Assembly (NCBI RefSeq): GCF_026151205.1
Contig: NC_087084.1
Span: forward strand, 14,867,760-14,891,321
Direction: 5' to 3'
DNA: 23,562 nucleotides
Origin: Bolinopsis microptera
Lineage: Eukaryota; Ctenophora; Tentaculata; Lobata; Bolinopsidae
A program made the position numbers and the translations under genes. Positions within the stretch are counted from its first letter, which is position 1. Each line of letters begins with the position of its first letter. The notes below the pieces were generated by a model, which was not told the DNA's origin, did not search any database, and was given only the letters and a program-made list of their open reading frames with translations. Below, piece by piece: positions 1 to 9,645 of the stretch.

Positions 1-81
1 GACATTGCCTCTACTAATAGAGTTATAGGACAGGACTAGGTTCAGTGTCCAGAGCGGATACGTTCAACTTGTATAACAGAA

Positions 82-3036
82 GCCCTACGCAGTACGGCAC
101 CCTTTTAACTACAGTACAACAACATGCCTCCTCCTTCTCCTCTGCTACCCTACGCAGTACGGCACCCTTTAACTAAAGTACAACAACATGCCTCCTCCTT
201 CTCCTCTGCTGCTCTACGCAGTACGGCAACCTTTAACTACAGTTATACAACAACATGCCTCCTCCTTCTCCTCTGCTACCCTACGCAGTACGGCACCCCT
301 TTAATTACAGTACAACAACATGCCTCCTCCTTCTCCTCTGCTGCCCCACGCAGTACGGCACCCTTTAACTACAGTACAACAACATGCCTCCTCCTTCTCC
401 TCTGCTACCCTACGCAGTACGGCACCCTTTAATTACAGTACAACAACATGCCTCCTCCTTCTCCTCTGCTGCTCTACGCAGTACGGCACCCTTTAACTAC
501 AGTACAACAACATGCCTCCTCCTTCTCCTCTGCTACTCTACGCAGTACGGCACCCTTTAATTACAGTACAACAACATGCCTCCTCCTTCTCCTCTGCTAC
601 CCTACGCAGTACGGCACCCTTTAATTACAGTACAACAACATGCCTCCTCCTTCTCCTCTGCTACCCTACGCAGTACGGCACCCCTTTAACTACAGTACAA
701 CAACATGCCTCCTCCTTCTCCTCTGCTACCCTACGCAGTACGGCCCCCTTTAACTACAGTACAACAACATGCCTCCTCCTTCTCCTCTGCTGCTCTACGC
801 AGTACGGCCCCCTTTAACTACAGTACAACAACATGCCTCCTCCTTCTCCTCTGCTACCCTACGCAGTACGGCACCCTTTAACTACAGTACAACAACATGC
901 CTCCTCCTTCTCCTCTGCTGCTCTACGCAGTACGGCACCCTTTAACTACAGTACAACAACATGCCTCCTCCTTCTCCTCTGCTACCCTACGCAGTACGGC
1001 ACCCTTTAACTACAGTTATACAACAACATGCCTCCTCCTTCTCCTCTGCTACCCTACGCAGTACGGCACCCTTTAATTACAGTACAACAACATGCCTCCT
1101 CCTTCTCCTCTGCTACCCTACGCAGTACGGCACCCTTTAACTACAGTACAACAACATGCCTCCTCCTTCTCCTCTGCTACCCTACGCAGTACGGCACCCT
1201 TTAACTACAGTACAACAACATGCCTCCTCCTTCTCCTCTGCTACCCTACGCAGTACGGCACCCTTTAACTACAGTACAACAACATGCCTCCTCCTTCTCC
1301 TCTGCTACCCTACGCAGTACGGCACCCCTTTAATTACAGTACAACAACATGCCTCCTCCTTCTCCTCTGCTGCCCTACGCAGTACGGCACCCTTTAACTA
1401 CAGTACAACAACATGCCTCCTCCTTCTCCTCTGCTGCCCTACGCAGTACGGCACCCTTTAACTACAGTACAACAACATACCTCCTCCTTCTCCTCTGCTA
1501 CCCTACGCAGTACGGCACCCCTTTAACTACAGCACAACAACATGCCTCCTCCTTCTCCTCTGCTACCCTACGCAGTACGGCACCCTTTAACTACAGTACA
1601 ACAACATGCCTCCTCCTTCTCCTCTGCTGCCCTACGCAGTACGGCACCCTTTAACTACAGTACAACAACATGCCTCCTCCTTCTCCTCTGCTGCTCTACG
1701 CAGTACGTCACCCTTTAACTACAGTACAACAACATGCCTCCTCCTTCTCCTCTGCTACCCTACGCAGTACGGCACCCTTTTAATTACAGTACAACAACAT
1801 GCCTCCTCCTTCTCCTCTGCTACCCTACGCAGTACGGCACCCTTTAACTACAGTACAACAACATGCCTCCTCCTTCTCCTCTGCTGCCCTACGCAGTACG
1901 GCACCCTTTAATTACAGTACAACAACATGCCTCCTCCTTCTCCTCTGCTGCTCTACGCAGTACGGCACCCTTTAACTACAGTACAACAACATGCCTCCTC
2001 CTTCTCCTCTGCTGCACTACGCAGTACAGCACCCTTTAACTACAATACAACAACATGCCTCCTCCTTCTCCTCTGCTGCCCTACGCAGTACGGCACCCTT
2101 TAACTACAGTACAACAACATGCATCCTCCTTCTCCTCTGCTACCCTACGCAGTACGGCACCCTTTAACTACAGTACAACAACATGCCTCCTCCTTCTCCT
2201 CTGCTACCCTACGCAGTACGGCACCCTTTAATTACAGTACAACAACATGCCTCCTCCTTCTCCTCTGCTACCCTACGCAGTACGGCACCCTTTAATTACA
2301 GTACAACAACATGCCTCCTCCTTCTCCTCTGCTACCCTACGCAGTACGGCACCCTTTAACTACAGTACAACAACATGCCTCCTCCTTCTCCTCTGGTACC
2401 CTACGCAGTACGGCACCCTTTAATTACAGTACAACAACATGCCTCCTCCTTCTCCTCTGCTGCCCTACGCAGTACGGCACCCTTTAACTACAGTACAACA
2501 ACATGCCTCCTCCTTCTCCTCTGCTACCCTACGCAGTACGGCACCCTTTAATTACAGTACAACAACATGCCTCCTCCTTCTCCTCTGCTACCCTACGCAG
2601 TACGGCACCCTTTAACTACAGTACAACAACATGCCTCCTCCTTCTCCTCTGCTGCTCTACGCAGTACGGCACCCTTTAACTACAGTACAACAACATGCCT
2701 CCTCCTTCTCCTCTGCTGCCCTACGCAGTACGGCACCCTTTAACTACAGTACAACAACATGCCTCCTCCTTATCCTCTGCTACCCTACGCAGTACGGCAC
2801 CCTTTAACTACAGTACAACAACATGCCTCCTCCTTCTCCTCTGCTGCCCTACGCAGTACGGCACCCTTTAACTACAGTACAACAACATGCCTCCTCCTTC
2901 TCCTCTGCTGCCCTACGCAGTACGGCACCCTTTAACTACAATACAACAACATGCCTCCTCCTTCTCCTCTGCTACCCTACGCAGTACAGCACCCTTTAAC
3001 TACAATACAACAACATGCCGCCTCCTCTCCTCTGCT
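82..3036. repeat. 64-bp minisatellite, about 46 copies
   Basis: A tandem array with a 64-bp unit. Each unit holds a block like CTACGCAGTACGGCACCC, then TTTAACTACAGTACAACAAC, then a pyrimidine tract ATGCCTCCTCCTTCTCCTCT. Copies differ by a few substitutions (CTACCC, CTGCCC or CTGCTC; AACTACAG or AATTACAG) and by occasional 1-3 bp insertions, for example near 240 and 1015. The last copy is degraded around 3015-3036. Because 64 is not a multiple of three, the frame rotates from copy to copy and the roughly 100-residue open frames all end in the same stop, so I regard it as non-coding. If the exchanger gene extends leftwards, this array is in one of its introns or downstream of it. Confidence 0.97.
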
Positions 3037-3143
3037 GCTGAGCCCTCTTCTCGGAGTATTACTGGTAGTCTACTGGACCGGAAGTGGGGTGGTAAATTAC
3101 TGGTAGTTTAATGGACAATAAACCCTAGCAACTAACAGTATCA

Positions 3144-3308
3144 ATACTGTCCAGGGACAAAAGGATTTCGCAGCATGTACGAAATCGCGAAATTTCCCAT
3201 TCTCCGCGACAAATTTTATGTATAGTTTAATGTATAGCCTGTTAAATTTCGCGGTACCGCGATTTTTGGCCAAAATAATCGCGAAATCCTTTTGTCCCTG
3301 ATACTGTC
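3144..3308. mobile_element. hAT-type MITE with 8-bp target site duplication
   Basis: A 149-bp element at 3152-3300 has perfect 20-bp terminal inverted repeats: CAGGGACAAAAGGATTTCGC on the left and its reverse complement on the right. It is flanked by an exact 8-bp direct repeat, ATACTGTC (3144-3151 and 3301-3308). A CAGGG-type terminus with an 8-bp duplication is the signature of the hAT superfamily. The inside is AT-rich with subterminal CGCGAAATTT-like motifs in both orientations and has no room for a transposase, so this is a non-autonomous copy. Perfect termini and duplication suggest a fairly young insertion. Confidence 0.9.
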
Positions 3309-3780
3309 TTGGCAGCGTGCCAAGGTAATCTGGGTACCTGGAAGTTAGGGTACCGGTAATTTCAGCTAGATTACTCTTTGTTAAGTTGACTTGAAACAAA
3401 GGATGTTTTGCGGAGGGAGGAGAAAGATGGCACCAGCCCCTCTACTGTAGTAGTAACTACTTGACGCACTGAGACTGACTTTATTTGAGAATATACTAGC
3501 TAACTAGTTAGGTATATAATATATATATATATATTATATAGTTGTGTTTCGAACTGTCATATTTAGACCTGTACCTTTAATTAGACCACTGCAACATACC
3601 CACACGCAACCCTTTAATTTTTTTAAAGGGTTGCGTGTGGGTAGTTACTTTTGGGCCACCCTGTATATTGTATAATACTCCTCCACATTTAATTAGACTA
3701 CTGCAATACTAATGGTGGAATTAAACCTGAAGTCAGCAGTGTGGGGAAGTGAGTTGACGATGATCTGATGATGACTTAAT
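3301..3780. other. AT-rich spacer, no gene seen
   Basis: Apart from the end of the hAT duplication and the mariner-type hairpin, I see no exon here. It holds a TA-rich run near 3512-3538 and two similar copies of TTTAATTAGAC-ACTGCAA at about 3576 and 3687 on either side of the hairpin. The frame at 3097-3399 on the minus strand runs through the MITE and is not convincing as a gene. Confidence 0.5.
3598..3663. mobile_element. Truncated mariner/Tc1-like MITE with perfect hairpin core
   Basis: Positions 3598-3617 and 3623-3642 form a perfect 20-bp inverted repeat around a five-T loop. The right arm continues into AGTTACTTTTGGGCCACCCTG (3643-3663) followed by TA. Read in reverse this is TA then CAGGGTGGCCCAAAAGTAAC, which resembles mariner-family termini that insert at TA. 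The matching outer 20 bases are missing on the left, where unrelated sequence meets the stem directly, so the copy is end-truncated. The family is inferred from the terminus only. Confidence 0.6.
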
Positions 3781-3784
3781 GTTA

Positions 3785-4496
3785 CCTTAGTAACAGTAAC
3801 CATAGTAACAGTAACCTTAGTAATAGTAACCTTAGTAACCCTAGTAATAGTAACCTTAGTAACCCTAGTAACAGTAACCCTAGTAACAGTAACCCTAGTA
3901 ACAGTAACCCTAGTAACAGTAACCCTAGTAACAGTAACCCTAGTAACAGTAACCCTAGTAACAGTAACCCTAGTAACAGTAACCCTAGTAACAGTAACCC
4001 TAGTAACAGTAACCCTAGTAACAGTAACCCTAGTAACAGTAACCCTAGTAACAGTAACCCTAGTAACAGTAACCCTAGTAACAGTAACCCTAGTAACAGT
4101 AACCCTAGTAACAGTAACCCTAGTAACAGTAACCCTAGTAACAGTAACCCTAGTAACAGTAACCCTAGTAACAGTAACCCTAGTAACAGTAACCCTAGTA
4201 ACAGTAACCCTAGTAACAGTAACCCTAGTAACAGTAACCCTAGTAACAGTAACCCTAGTAACAGTAACCCTAGTAACAGTAACCCTAGTAACAGTAACCC
4301 TAGTAACAGTAACCCTAGTAACAGTAACCCTAGTAACAGTAACCCTAGTAACAGTAACCCTAGTAACAGTAACCCTAGTAACAGTAACCCTAGTAACAGT
4401 AACCCTAGTAACAGTAACCCTAGTAACAGTAACCCTAGTAACAGTAACCCTAGTAACAGTAACAGTAACAGTTACCCTAGTAACAGTTACCCTAGA
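3785..4496. repeat. 15-bp satellite (CCCTAGTAACAGTAA)n
   Basis: A 15-bp unit, CCCTAGTAACAGTAA, is repeated essentially without change from about 3863 to 4463 (about 40 copies). The edges are degenerate: CCTTAG, CATAG and TAATAG variants on the left and GTTACCCTAG variants on the right. A uniform middle with diverged edges fits recent expansion by unequal exchange or slippage. The same 15-mer is the building block of the array at 5761-7645 and appears again at about 7972-8004. Confidence 0.97.
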
Positions 4497-4888
4497 GTAT
4501 AGTGGCTAGTTAGATAATGTCTTCCTGACTGGGTAACTAGTTAGAAACCTATTAAATATTAACCTATTAAATATTAACTTATTAAGGACATGCCTTAAGA
4601 AAAGTTTAGTGTGCAAACAGCATAAAATATTGTGCAGATAGGATTCATATCAGGATTCAAACGTTACCCAAAACCTTATTATATTATAATTATATTATTA
4701 TAACCAAATAGTCTAGTACCCGAACTTCAAAACCATTAATTAAGACACACAGTGGGTACCCTGCTGAGTGGGGACCTGCAAATGTCGATATTAATTGCTG
4801 TTTAATTTCCCGCCACAATTCTTATTAAACCACATATTTAATGTAATCCCGATATAATAACACTCGACCTCTGCCCGATCCAGAGGAT

Positions 4889-4952
4889 GTCACCATTTTA
4901 CCTTCACACAAACATCGAACGCTGTAAGAAGATGACGATCAGACCTCGTTAA
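4889..4952. repeat. Dispersed short repeat, copy A
   Basis: This 64-bp segment matches 9692-9755 at 61 of 64 positions. It starts GTCACCATTTTACC and ends GACGATCAGACCTCGTTAA. Unlike the second copy it has no obvious flanking direct repeat. Read on the minus strand it contains CTTCTTACAG and, 20 bases on, AAGGTAAAAT, which look like an acceptor and a donor, but the 20-base insert would break a reading frame. I do not recognise the family. Confidence 0.75.
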
Positions 4953-5300
4953 ACCACATATATTATTCTAAATTATGTGATGAATCCGCATTTAATACCG
5001 ATGAACGGATATATTTCTGAACTAAAAACATTAATCTAAGCACTGTGAGAGCAGTAAGATCACTTTTCAGGATCAGAGTCACGACAATGATCACCTGTCT
5101 CGAATAGTAGTACAGTAGTGAACACAGTGAGAATTCATACTGAGCAATGCTGTGATTCTTAAGAATTAAATCGATAAGTAATTCAGACATGAAAATTACC
5201 GTAAATCTGCCGTCGTGTGCGATGGAGATAATATGATTTTTAAGGTTCTGTCAGATTAGTTTTCACGACCACAGTCACGGATCCCGTCACGTTGTCTGAC

Positions 5301-5343
5301 ACGTGGCCAGGTCACGTGATAAGTCACGTGGTTATCACGTGAC
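5301..5343. promoter_or_regulatory. Cluster of four CACGTG E-boxes in an inverted repeat
   Basis: Four CACGTG hexamers lie within 43 bp. The last three sit in a perfect inverted repeat: GTCACGTGATAA (5311-5322) and TTATCACGTGAC (5332-5343) around GTCACGTGG. CACGTG is the core site of USF/MITF/Myc-type bHLH factors in animals. There is no adjacent gene start to assign it to, so a regulatory role is inference. Confidence 0.45.
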
Positions 5344-5760
5344 GATATTCATGGTAGAACGATCAGGACACTGTATTTCTAGTACTCTATTGGTAAATGC
5401 TGATATACCGGATTACCATGACTACCATGACATCACTCTGGTTCAACAGAGATTAACTGTAACATGTGAATTGTGAACACAAAGTGGTTTTCCCCCGAAA
5501 GTTATATGCTTTATTGCATGGAGGGAGATGGTTCAAAATACGTAGCTCAAACAGATGACCTCATTCCTATCATACCATCTGATCGATACCATGTCAATTA
5601 TAAACGGTAATATTACTCGTAGTGGAACTCATTACAGCTCCCTGACATCATCTCAGAAATATAGTTACAAAGCACGGTGGTGGTAGTAACCGATATATAA
5701 TATATAGTGTCTTCTCATCTCACAAAATGTCTTCCATCTGTCGTGTGTGGAGATTATAAT

Positions 5761-7645
5761 GAGACCTAGTTTCAAGTAACCCTAGTTTCAAGTAACCCTA
5801 GTAACAGTAACCATAGTGTCAAGACTCTGTTCTCTGCACTGAAACTATTATTATAATGAGACCTAGTTTCAAGTAACCCTAGTAACAGTAACCCTAGTTT
5901 CAAGTAACCCTAGTAACAGTAACCCTAGTTTCAAGACTCTGTTCTCTGCACTGAAACTATTATATTGAGGCCTAGTTTCAAGTAACCCTAGTAACAGTAA
6001 CCCTAGTTTCAAGTAACCCTAGTAACAGTAACCCTAGTGTCAAGACTTTGTTCTCTGCACTGAAACTATTATTATAATGAGACCTAGTTTCAAGTAACCC
6101 TAGTAACAGTAACCCTAGTGTCAAGACTCTGTTCTCTGCACTGAAACTATTATTATAATGAGACCTAGTTTCAAGTAACCCTAGTAACAGTAACCCTAGT
6201 GTCAAGACTCTGTTCTCTGCACTGAAACTATTATTATAATGAGACCTAGTTTCAAGTAACCCTAGTAACAGTAACCCTAGTGTCAAGACTCTGTTCTCTG
6301 CACTGAAACTATTATTATAATGAGACCTAGTTTCAAGTAACCCTAGTAACAGTAACCCTAGTGTCAAGACTCTGTTCTCTGCGCTGAAACTATAATAATG
6401 AGACCTAGTTTCAAGTAACCCTAGTAACAGTAACCCTAGTTTCAAGTAACCCTAGTAACAGTAACCCTAGTTTCAAGACTCTGTTCTGTGCACTGAAACT
6501 ATAATAATGAGGCCAGTTTCAAGTAACCCTAGTAACAATAACCCTAGTTTCAAGACTCTGTTCTCTGCACTGAAACTATTGTAATGAGACCTAGTTTCAA
6601 GTAACCCTAGTAACAGTAACCCTAGTAACAGTAACCCTAGTTTCAAGTAACCCTAGTAACAGTAACCCTAGTTTCAAGTAACCCTAGTAACAGTAACCCT
6701 AGTAACAGTAACCCTAGTAACAGTAACCCTAGTAACAGTAACCCTAGTAACAGTAACCCTAGTAACAGTAACCCTAGTAACAGTAACCCTAGTAACAGTA
6801 ACCCTAGTAACAGTAACCCTAGTAACAGTAACCCTAGTAACAGTAACCCTAGTTTCAAGACTCTGTTCTCTGCACTGAAACTATTGTAATGAGACCTAGT
6901 TTCAAGTAACCCTAGTAACAGTAACCCTAGTAACAGTAACCCTAGTTTCAAGTAACCCTAGTAACAGTAACCCTAGTTTCAAGTAACCCTAGTAACAGTA
7001 ACCCTAGTAACAGTAACCCTAGTAACAGTAACCCTAGTAACAGTAACCCTAGTAACAGTAACCCTAGTAACAGTAACCCTAGTAACAGTAACCCTAGTAA
7101 CAGTAACCCTAGTAACAGTAACCCTAGTAACAGTAACCCTAGTAACAGTAACCCTAGTTTCAAGACTCTGTTCTCTGCACTGAAACTATTGTAATGAGAC
7201 CTAGTTTCAAGTAACCCTAGTAACAGTAACCCTAGTAACAGTAACCCTAGTTTCAAGTAACCCTAGTAACAGTAACCCTAGTTTCAAGTAACCCTAGTAA
7301 CAGTAACCCTAGTAACAGTAACCCTAGTAACAGTAACCCTAGTAACAGTAACCCTAGTAACAGTAACCCTAGTAACAGTAACCCTAGTAACAGTAACCCT
7401 AGTAACAGTAACCCTAGTAACAGTAACCCTAGTAACAGTAACCCTAGTAACAGTAACCCTAGTAACAGTAACCCTAGTAACAGTAACCCTAGTTTAAAGT
7501 AACCCTAGTAACAGTAACCCTAGTTTCAAGTAACCCTAGTAACAGTAACCCTAGTTTCAAGACTCTGTTCTCTGCACTGAAACTATTGTAATGAGACCTA
7601 GTTTCAAGTAACCCTAGTAACAGTAACCCTAGTTTCAAGACTCTG
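5761..7645. repeat. Nested higher-order tandem repeat (81-bp and 305-bp units)
   Basis: Each unit has three parts: GAGACCTAGTTTCAAG, then a variable number of 15-mers (TAACCCTAGTAACAG), then TTTCAAGACTCTGTTCTCTG followed by CACTGAAACTATTATTATAAT-like sequence. In 6079-6322 the unit is exactly 81 bp (starts at 6079, 6160, 6241, 6322). Further right the inner 15-mer has expanded and the unit becomes 305 bp, with starts at 6586, 6891 and 7196, then a longer one to 7593. AGTTTCA and TGAAACT in the third part can pair into a 7-bp stem. The minus-strand open frames here are Leu/Gly repeats created by a 15-bp period and are not taken as genes. Confidence 0.95.
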
Positions 7646-8483
7646 AATATTACACAAGGTTTGAGGAGCCATGATTTGTCCCTGATAAAATAATATCACC
7701 CCAAATTTGCTGATCTAAACTGATCGGAAACTGATCCTCTCCACACATCACATACTAACCCTATTACTGAGGAATTTGTTCTCCCTTTGAATCAATCAAG
7801 CTAGATGATTTACTGTAAATACTGAGATCAAACTATCAATTTACAGGCTATCGTCAAACATGTTGCAAGGTGTCATCTTCAGTGACATAAGCCCTAAAAA
7901 CCCTATTACTGTACATGACCCTGGGTTGCTATTAATAGATACACCCCTCACCAGGACACAGCTCAACCTTAGTAACCCTAGTAACAGTAACCCTAGTAAC
8001 TATATTATAGTTCTCCTAACCAATGTACTGACAATAACCTTTATGTGACCTGCATAAGTTAACACCTTCAGTTTCAAGCTGAAAACACAGGATCCGCCTG
8101 CTGACGGCTGCTAACGGTAGCAGATGTTCCGATCCCAGCAGAATCTACTTCCTGGTGTCGTGATGGCATCCTGCCAAACTGGATGGCATCATGCCAAACT
8201 GGACAATAACAACAATATCATGTTAACATTGGTACACCTGACAAGGGTACTGTTACATGTTTATCATATTCACAGCCTTATTTCTAACGGTGTTTGCTCG
8301 GTATTTTTAGTGATGAAAACTCTTCTCAGGTCATTTGCCTAATGAAGATGATTGCTATAATGATAGTTGGGAGCTTTTGCAACATTTCAGTGTTTCCGAG
8401 TGTAGATCTGAACAAATATGTGGAAAATGACAAGAATTGAGGGGTGTCTTACCTCTAGCCAATCTGTACTCTTATGGAAGTAA
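7646..8483. other. Unique sequence without a recognisable gene
   Basis: This is mostly single-copy AT-rich DNA. It includes a short island of the 15-mer satellite at about 7972-8004 and a 20-bp direct repeat, GATGGCATCCTGCCAAACTG, at 8162-8181 and 8182-8201. The open frames of 62 and 72 codons on the plus strand (7860-8048, 8124-8342) resemble no family I know, and the first runs through the satellite island. By position this would be inside intron 3 of the exchanger gene. Confidence 0.5.
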
Positions 8484-8550
8484 ACTAAAATACAGCTTTC
8501 TGATTGGTTGGTTTATGGCACGTGACTAAAATACAGCTCTCAGATTGGTT
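8484..8550. repeat. CCAAT/E-box module, two copies
   Basis: Two copies, starting at 8484 and 8525 with a 41-bp period, of a module reading ACTAAAATACAGCTCTC then TGATTGGTT, joined by GGTTTATGGCACGTG. ATTGG is the reverse of a CCAAT box and CACGTG is an E-box. The same module recurs next to exon 3 at 8979-9085. Confidence 0.8.
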
Positions 8551-8978
8551 TGCGTAAGTCTACATTGGCAGTGGTAAAATCCATGTAACTCAGCGTTTTC
8601 AGACAGTCTAAAATGTAATGTATGTACATATAATAATGTATAAAATGCTCCCACAATGTACTTAAACGAATATTTCCATCCTTATTTCTATGTTGAAATA
8701 CAATGTATAAATGTGTTTAATGGCATTAACTGTCTACTGTTTTAGTGTCCAGTTACAGCGTTTAAAACCTTATTATACGAAATCTATTTTGTATACAAAA
8801 TTCAGAACAATTTTATAAAAAGATAAAAGAATCAGCAGCTTTAAATAGTGTTTTATTTTTAGATCTGTGTTCTGTTAATCGTCAGAGGAACAGTTCATCA
8901 AGAAGTCACTTAAACTATTTAAGTGGTCATAAGTTGGTTTATGTCGCACGGCCCAAATTGGTAGGTTTAAGTTACCAG
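8551..8978. other. AT-rich spacer, nothing recognised
   Basis: AT-rich, apparently single-copy DNA between the two groups of CCAAT/E-box modules. I see no splice-bounded coding segment, RNA gene or element ends. It is expected to be intronic (intron 3) if the exchanger gene continues to the left. Confidence 0.45.
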
Positions 8979-9085
8979 ACGAAACACAGCCCTCTGATTG
9001 GTTGAATTGAGTCAGGTTAATAAAACACAGCGCTCTGATTGGTTGATTTAAACCACGTGACTAAAATACAGCTCCCTGATTGGTC
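8979..9085. repeat. CCAAT/E-box module, three copies next to exon 3
   Basis: Three further copies start at about 8979, 9020 and 9060, with periods of 40-41 bp. Each has AAAACACAGC or AAAATACAGC, then CTCTGATTGG. The link between the last two contains CCACGTGACT. The last copy ends directly against the splice donor of exon 3, so its ATTGGTCACTCAC runs into the donor. The group is degenerate compared with the large satellites, so it is older. Binding by NF-Y or bHLH factors is only inference. Confidence 0.75.
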
Positions 9086-9091
9086 ACTCAC

Positions 9092-9170
9092 CCGACAATG
9101 GTTCCCACCCCAATATCAGAGTTGTTAGTGACTGCTGCTAAAGACGTGAACAGCTCCGGTGCTGAGGAAC
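9092..9170 (-). CDS. SLC24A-like: K+-dependent Na+/Ca2+ exchanger (NCKX), exon 3
   Basis: This 79-nt minus-strand exon follows the acceptor CCCCCTTACAG and ends at the donor GG|GTGAGT. With the split glycine supplied by exon 2 it reads GSSAPELFTSLAAVTNNSDI then GVGTIVG, residues 75-101 of the joined protein. This is the heart of the alpha-1 repeat of the NCKX/NCX cation exchangers. The GSSAPE segment contributes ion-binding residues, and the glutamate corresponds to the one shown to be critical in mammalian NCKX2. GVGTIVG is the conserved end of the repeat, normally followed by SAVFN. It ends in phase 2, so the next exon must start with one base to finish the glycine codon. No such exon is visible further left in the window. 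The protein exports Ca2+ across the plasma membrane using the Na+ and K+ gradients. Confidence 0.93.
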
Positions 9171-9411
9171 CTGTAAGGGGGAACAGTTGTGTTTATGAAG
9201 GAGCAATGCTATATACCATTTTGTGAAGGAGTATTTGTGTAGAAACATGATCGTGTAGTTAATTAGAGTAAATTTCACTGGTTGAGGATTATAACTAAGT
9301 TTTTCTAATATAACTAAGAAAATCGCAGCTAAGTAGTCAAATAATGCCCAATTATTAATTAGCATCTAAATGATTAACACCTAATTAATTACCGCTGCCC
9401 TAATAGATTAC
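9171..9411 (-). other. Intron 2 of the exchanger gene (241 bp)
   Basis: It runs from the donor GTAATC after ATGGCAGCAG (minus strand) to the acceptor CCCCCTTACAG. The inside is AT-rich with TAATTAATTA-type runs. It is a phase 1 intron: the G left by exon 2 and the GT opening exon 3 make one glycine codon. The contrast between this short intron and the roughly 7.2-kb intron 1 is large. Confidence 0.88.
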
Positions 9412-9516
9412 CTGCTGCCATGAAAGTAGCCCCAGCCACATCTTCTGACAAGTCTAATCGCTGACAAATAACCACCAGCGAGGGTACGAAATAGTCGTCA
9501 CAAACCACGGCTATAG
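9412..9516 (-). CDS. SLC24A-like: K+-dependent Na+/Ca2+ exchanger (NCKX), exon 2
   Basis: A 105-nt exon lies between the acceptor CTGTTCCTCCGCAG and the donor G|GTAATC. After the two bases that complete an alanine codon it reads [20 protein letters not shown], then [14 protein letters not shown], residues 41-74. The run [12 protein letters not shown] and the segment [11 protein letters not shown] are hallmarks of SLC24 (NCKX) exchangers and lead straight into GSSAPE in exon 3. Family members usually have a glutamate after VPSL; here it is valine. This part covers the end of the first alpha-domain helix, a loop and the start of the alpha-1 repeat. SLC24A-like is given at family level only, because the member cannot be decided from about 100 residues. 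Confidence 0.95.
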
Positions 9517-9533
9517 CTGCGGAGGAACAGATG

Positions 9534-9628
9534 ATTAGTTTGTAATTAACTAATTAGTTTGTAATTAACTGATTAGTTTGTAATTAACTAATTAGTTTGT
9601 AATTAACTAATTAGTTTGTAATTAACTG
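9534..9628. repeat. 19-bp AT-rich array, five copies
   Basis: Five copies of ATTAGTTTGTAATTAACTA or ...CTG start at 9534, 9553, 9572, 9591 and 9610. One further copy sits at about 9674 behind a duplicated piece of the exon 2 acceptor. The array begins about 17 bp from the acceptor of exon 2, so it occupies the region where branch point and upstream intron signals would be expected on the minus strand. Confidence 0.92.
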
Positions 9629-9645
9629 GTTAATTGATTGAATAA

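Larger units (their letters stand above)
4497..5760. other. AT-rich non-coding stretch
   Basis: No exon with credible splice sites and protein similarity is visible. It holds a short direct repeat of CTATTAAATATTAA-type units (about 4546-4583), TTATTATA-rich runs around 4675-4700, a dispersed 64-bp repeat (4889-4952) and an E-box palindrome (5301-5343). I looked here for the exchanger exon that should follow exon 3 and did not find it. Confidence 0.5.

Noticed and set aside
124-3111. Series of about 100-codon plus-strand frames
   Set aside because: The 64-bp unit rotates through three frames and meets the same stop each time. The frames are repeats of one artefact.
3785-4496. Interstitial telomere repeat (CCCTAG resembles CCCTAA)
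   Set aside because: The period is 15 bp with CCCTAGTAACAGTAA; no run of CCCTAA hexamers is present.
5978-7256. Leucine-rich minus-strand frames (GLLLLG repeats)
   Set aside because: They mirror the 15-bp satellite and start or end at unit junctions. There is no leucine-rich-repeat consensus spacing.
1-9091. Exchanger exon 4, expected to start with the end of a glycine codon and SAVFN
   Set aside because: I read the minus strand left of exon 3 for this motif with a splice acceptor and did not find it. It probably lies beyond position 1.
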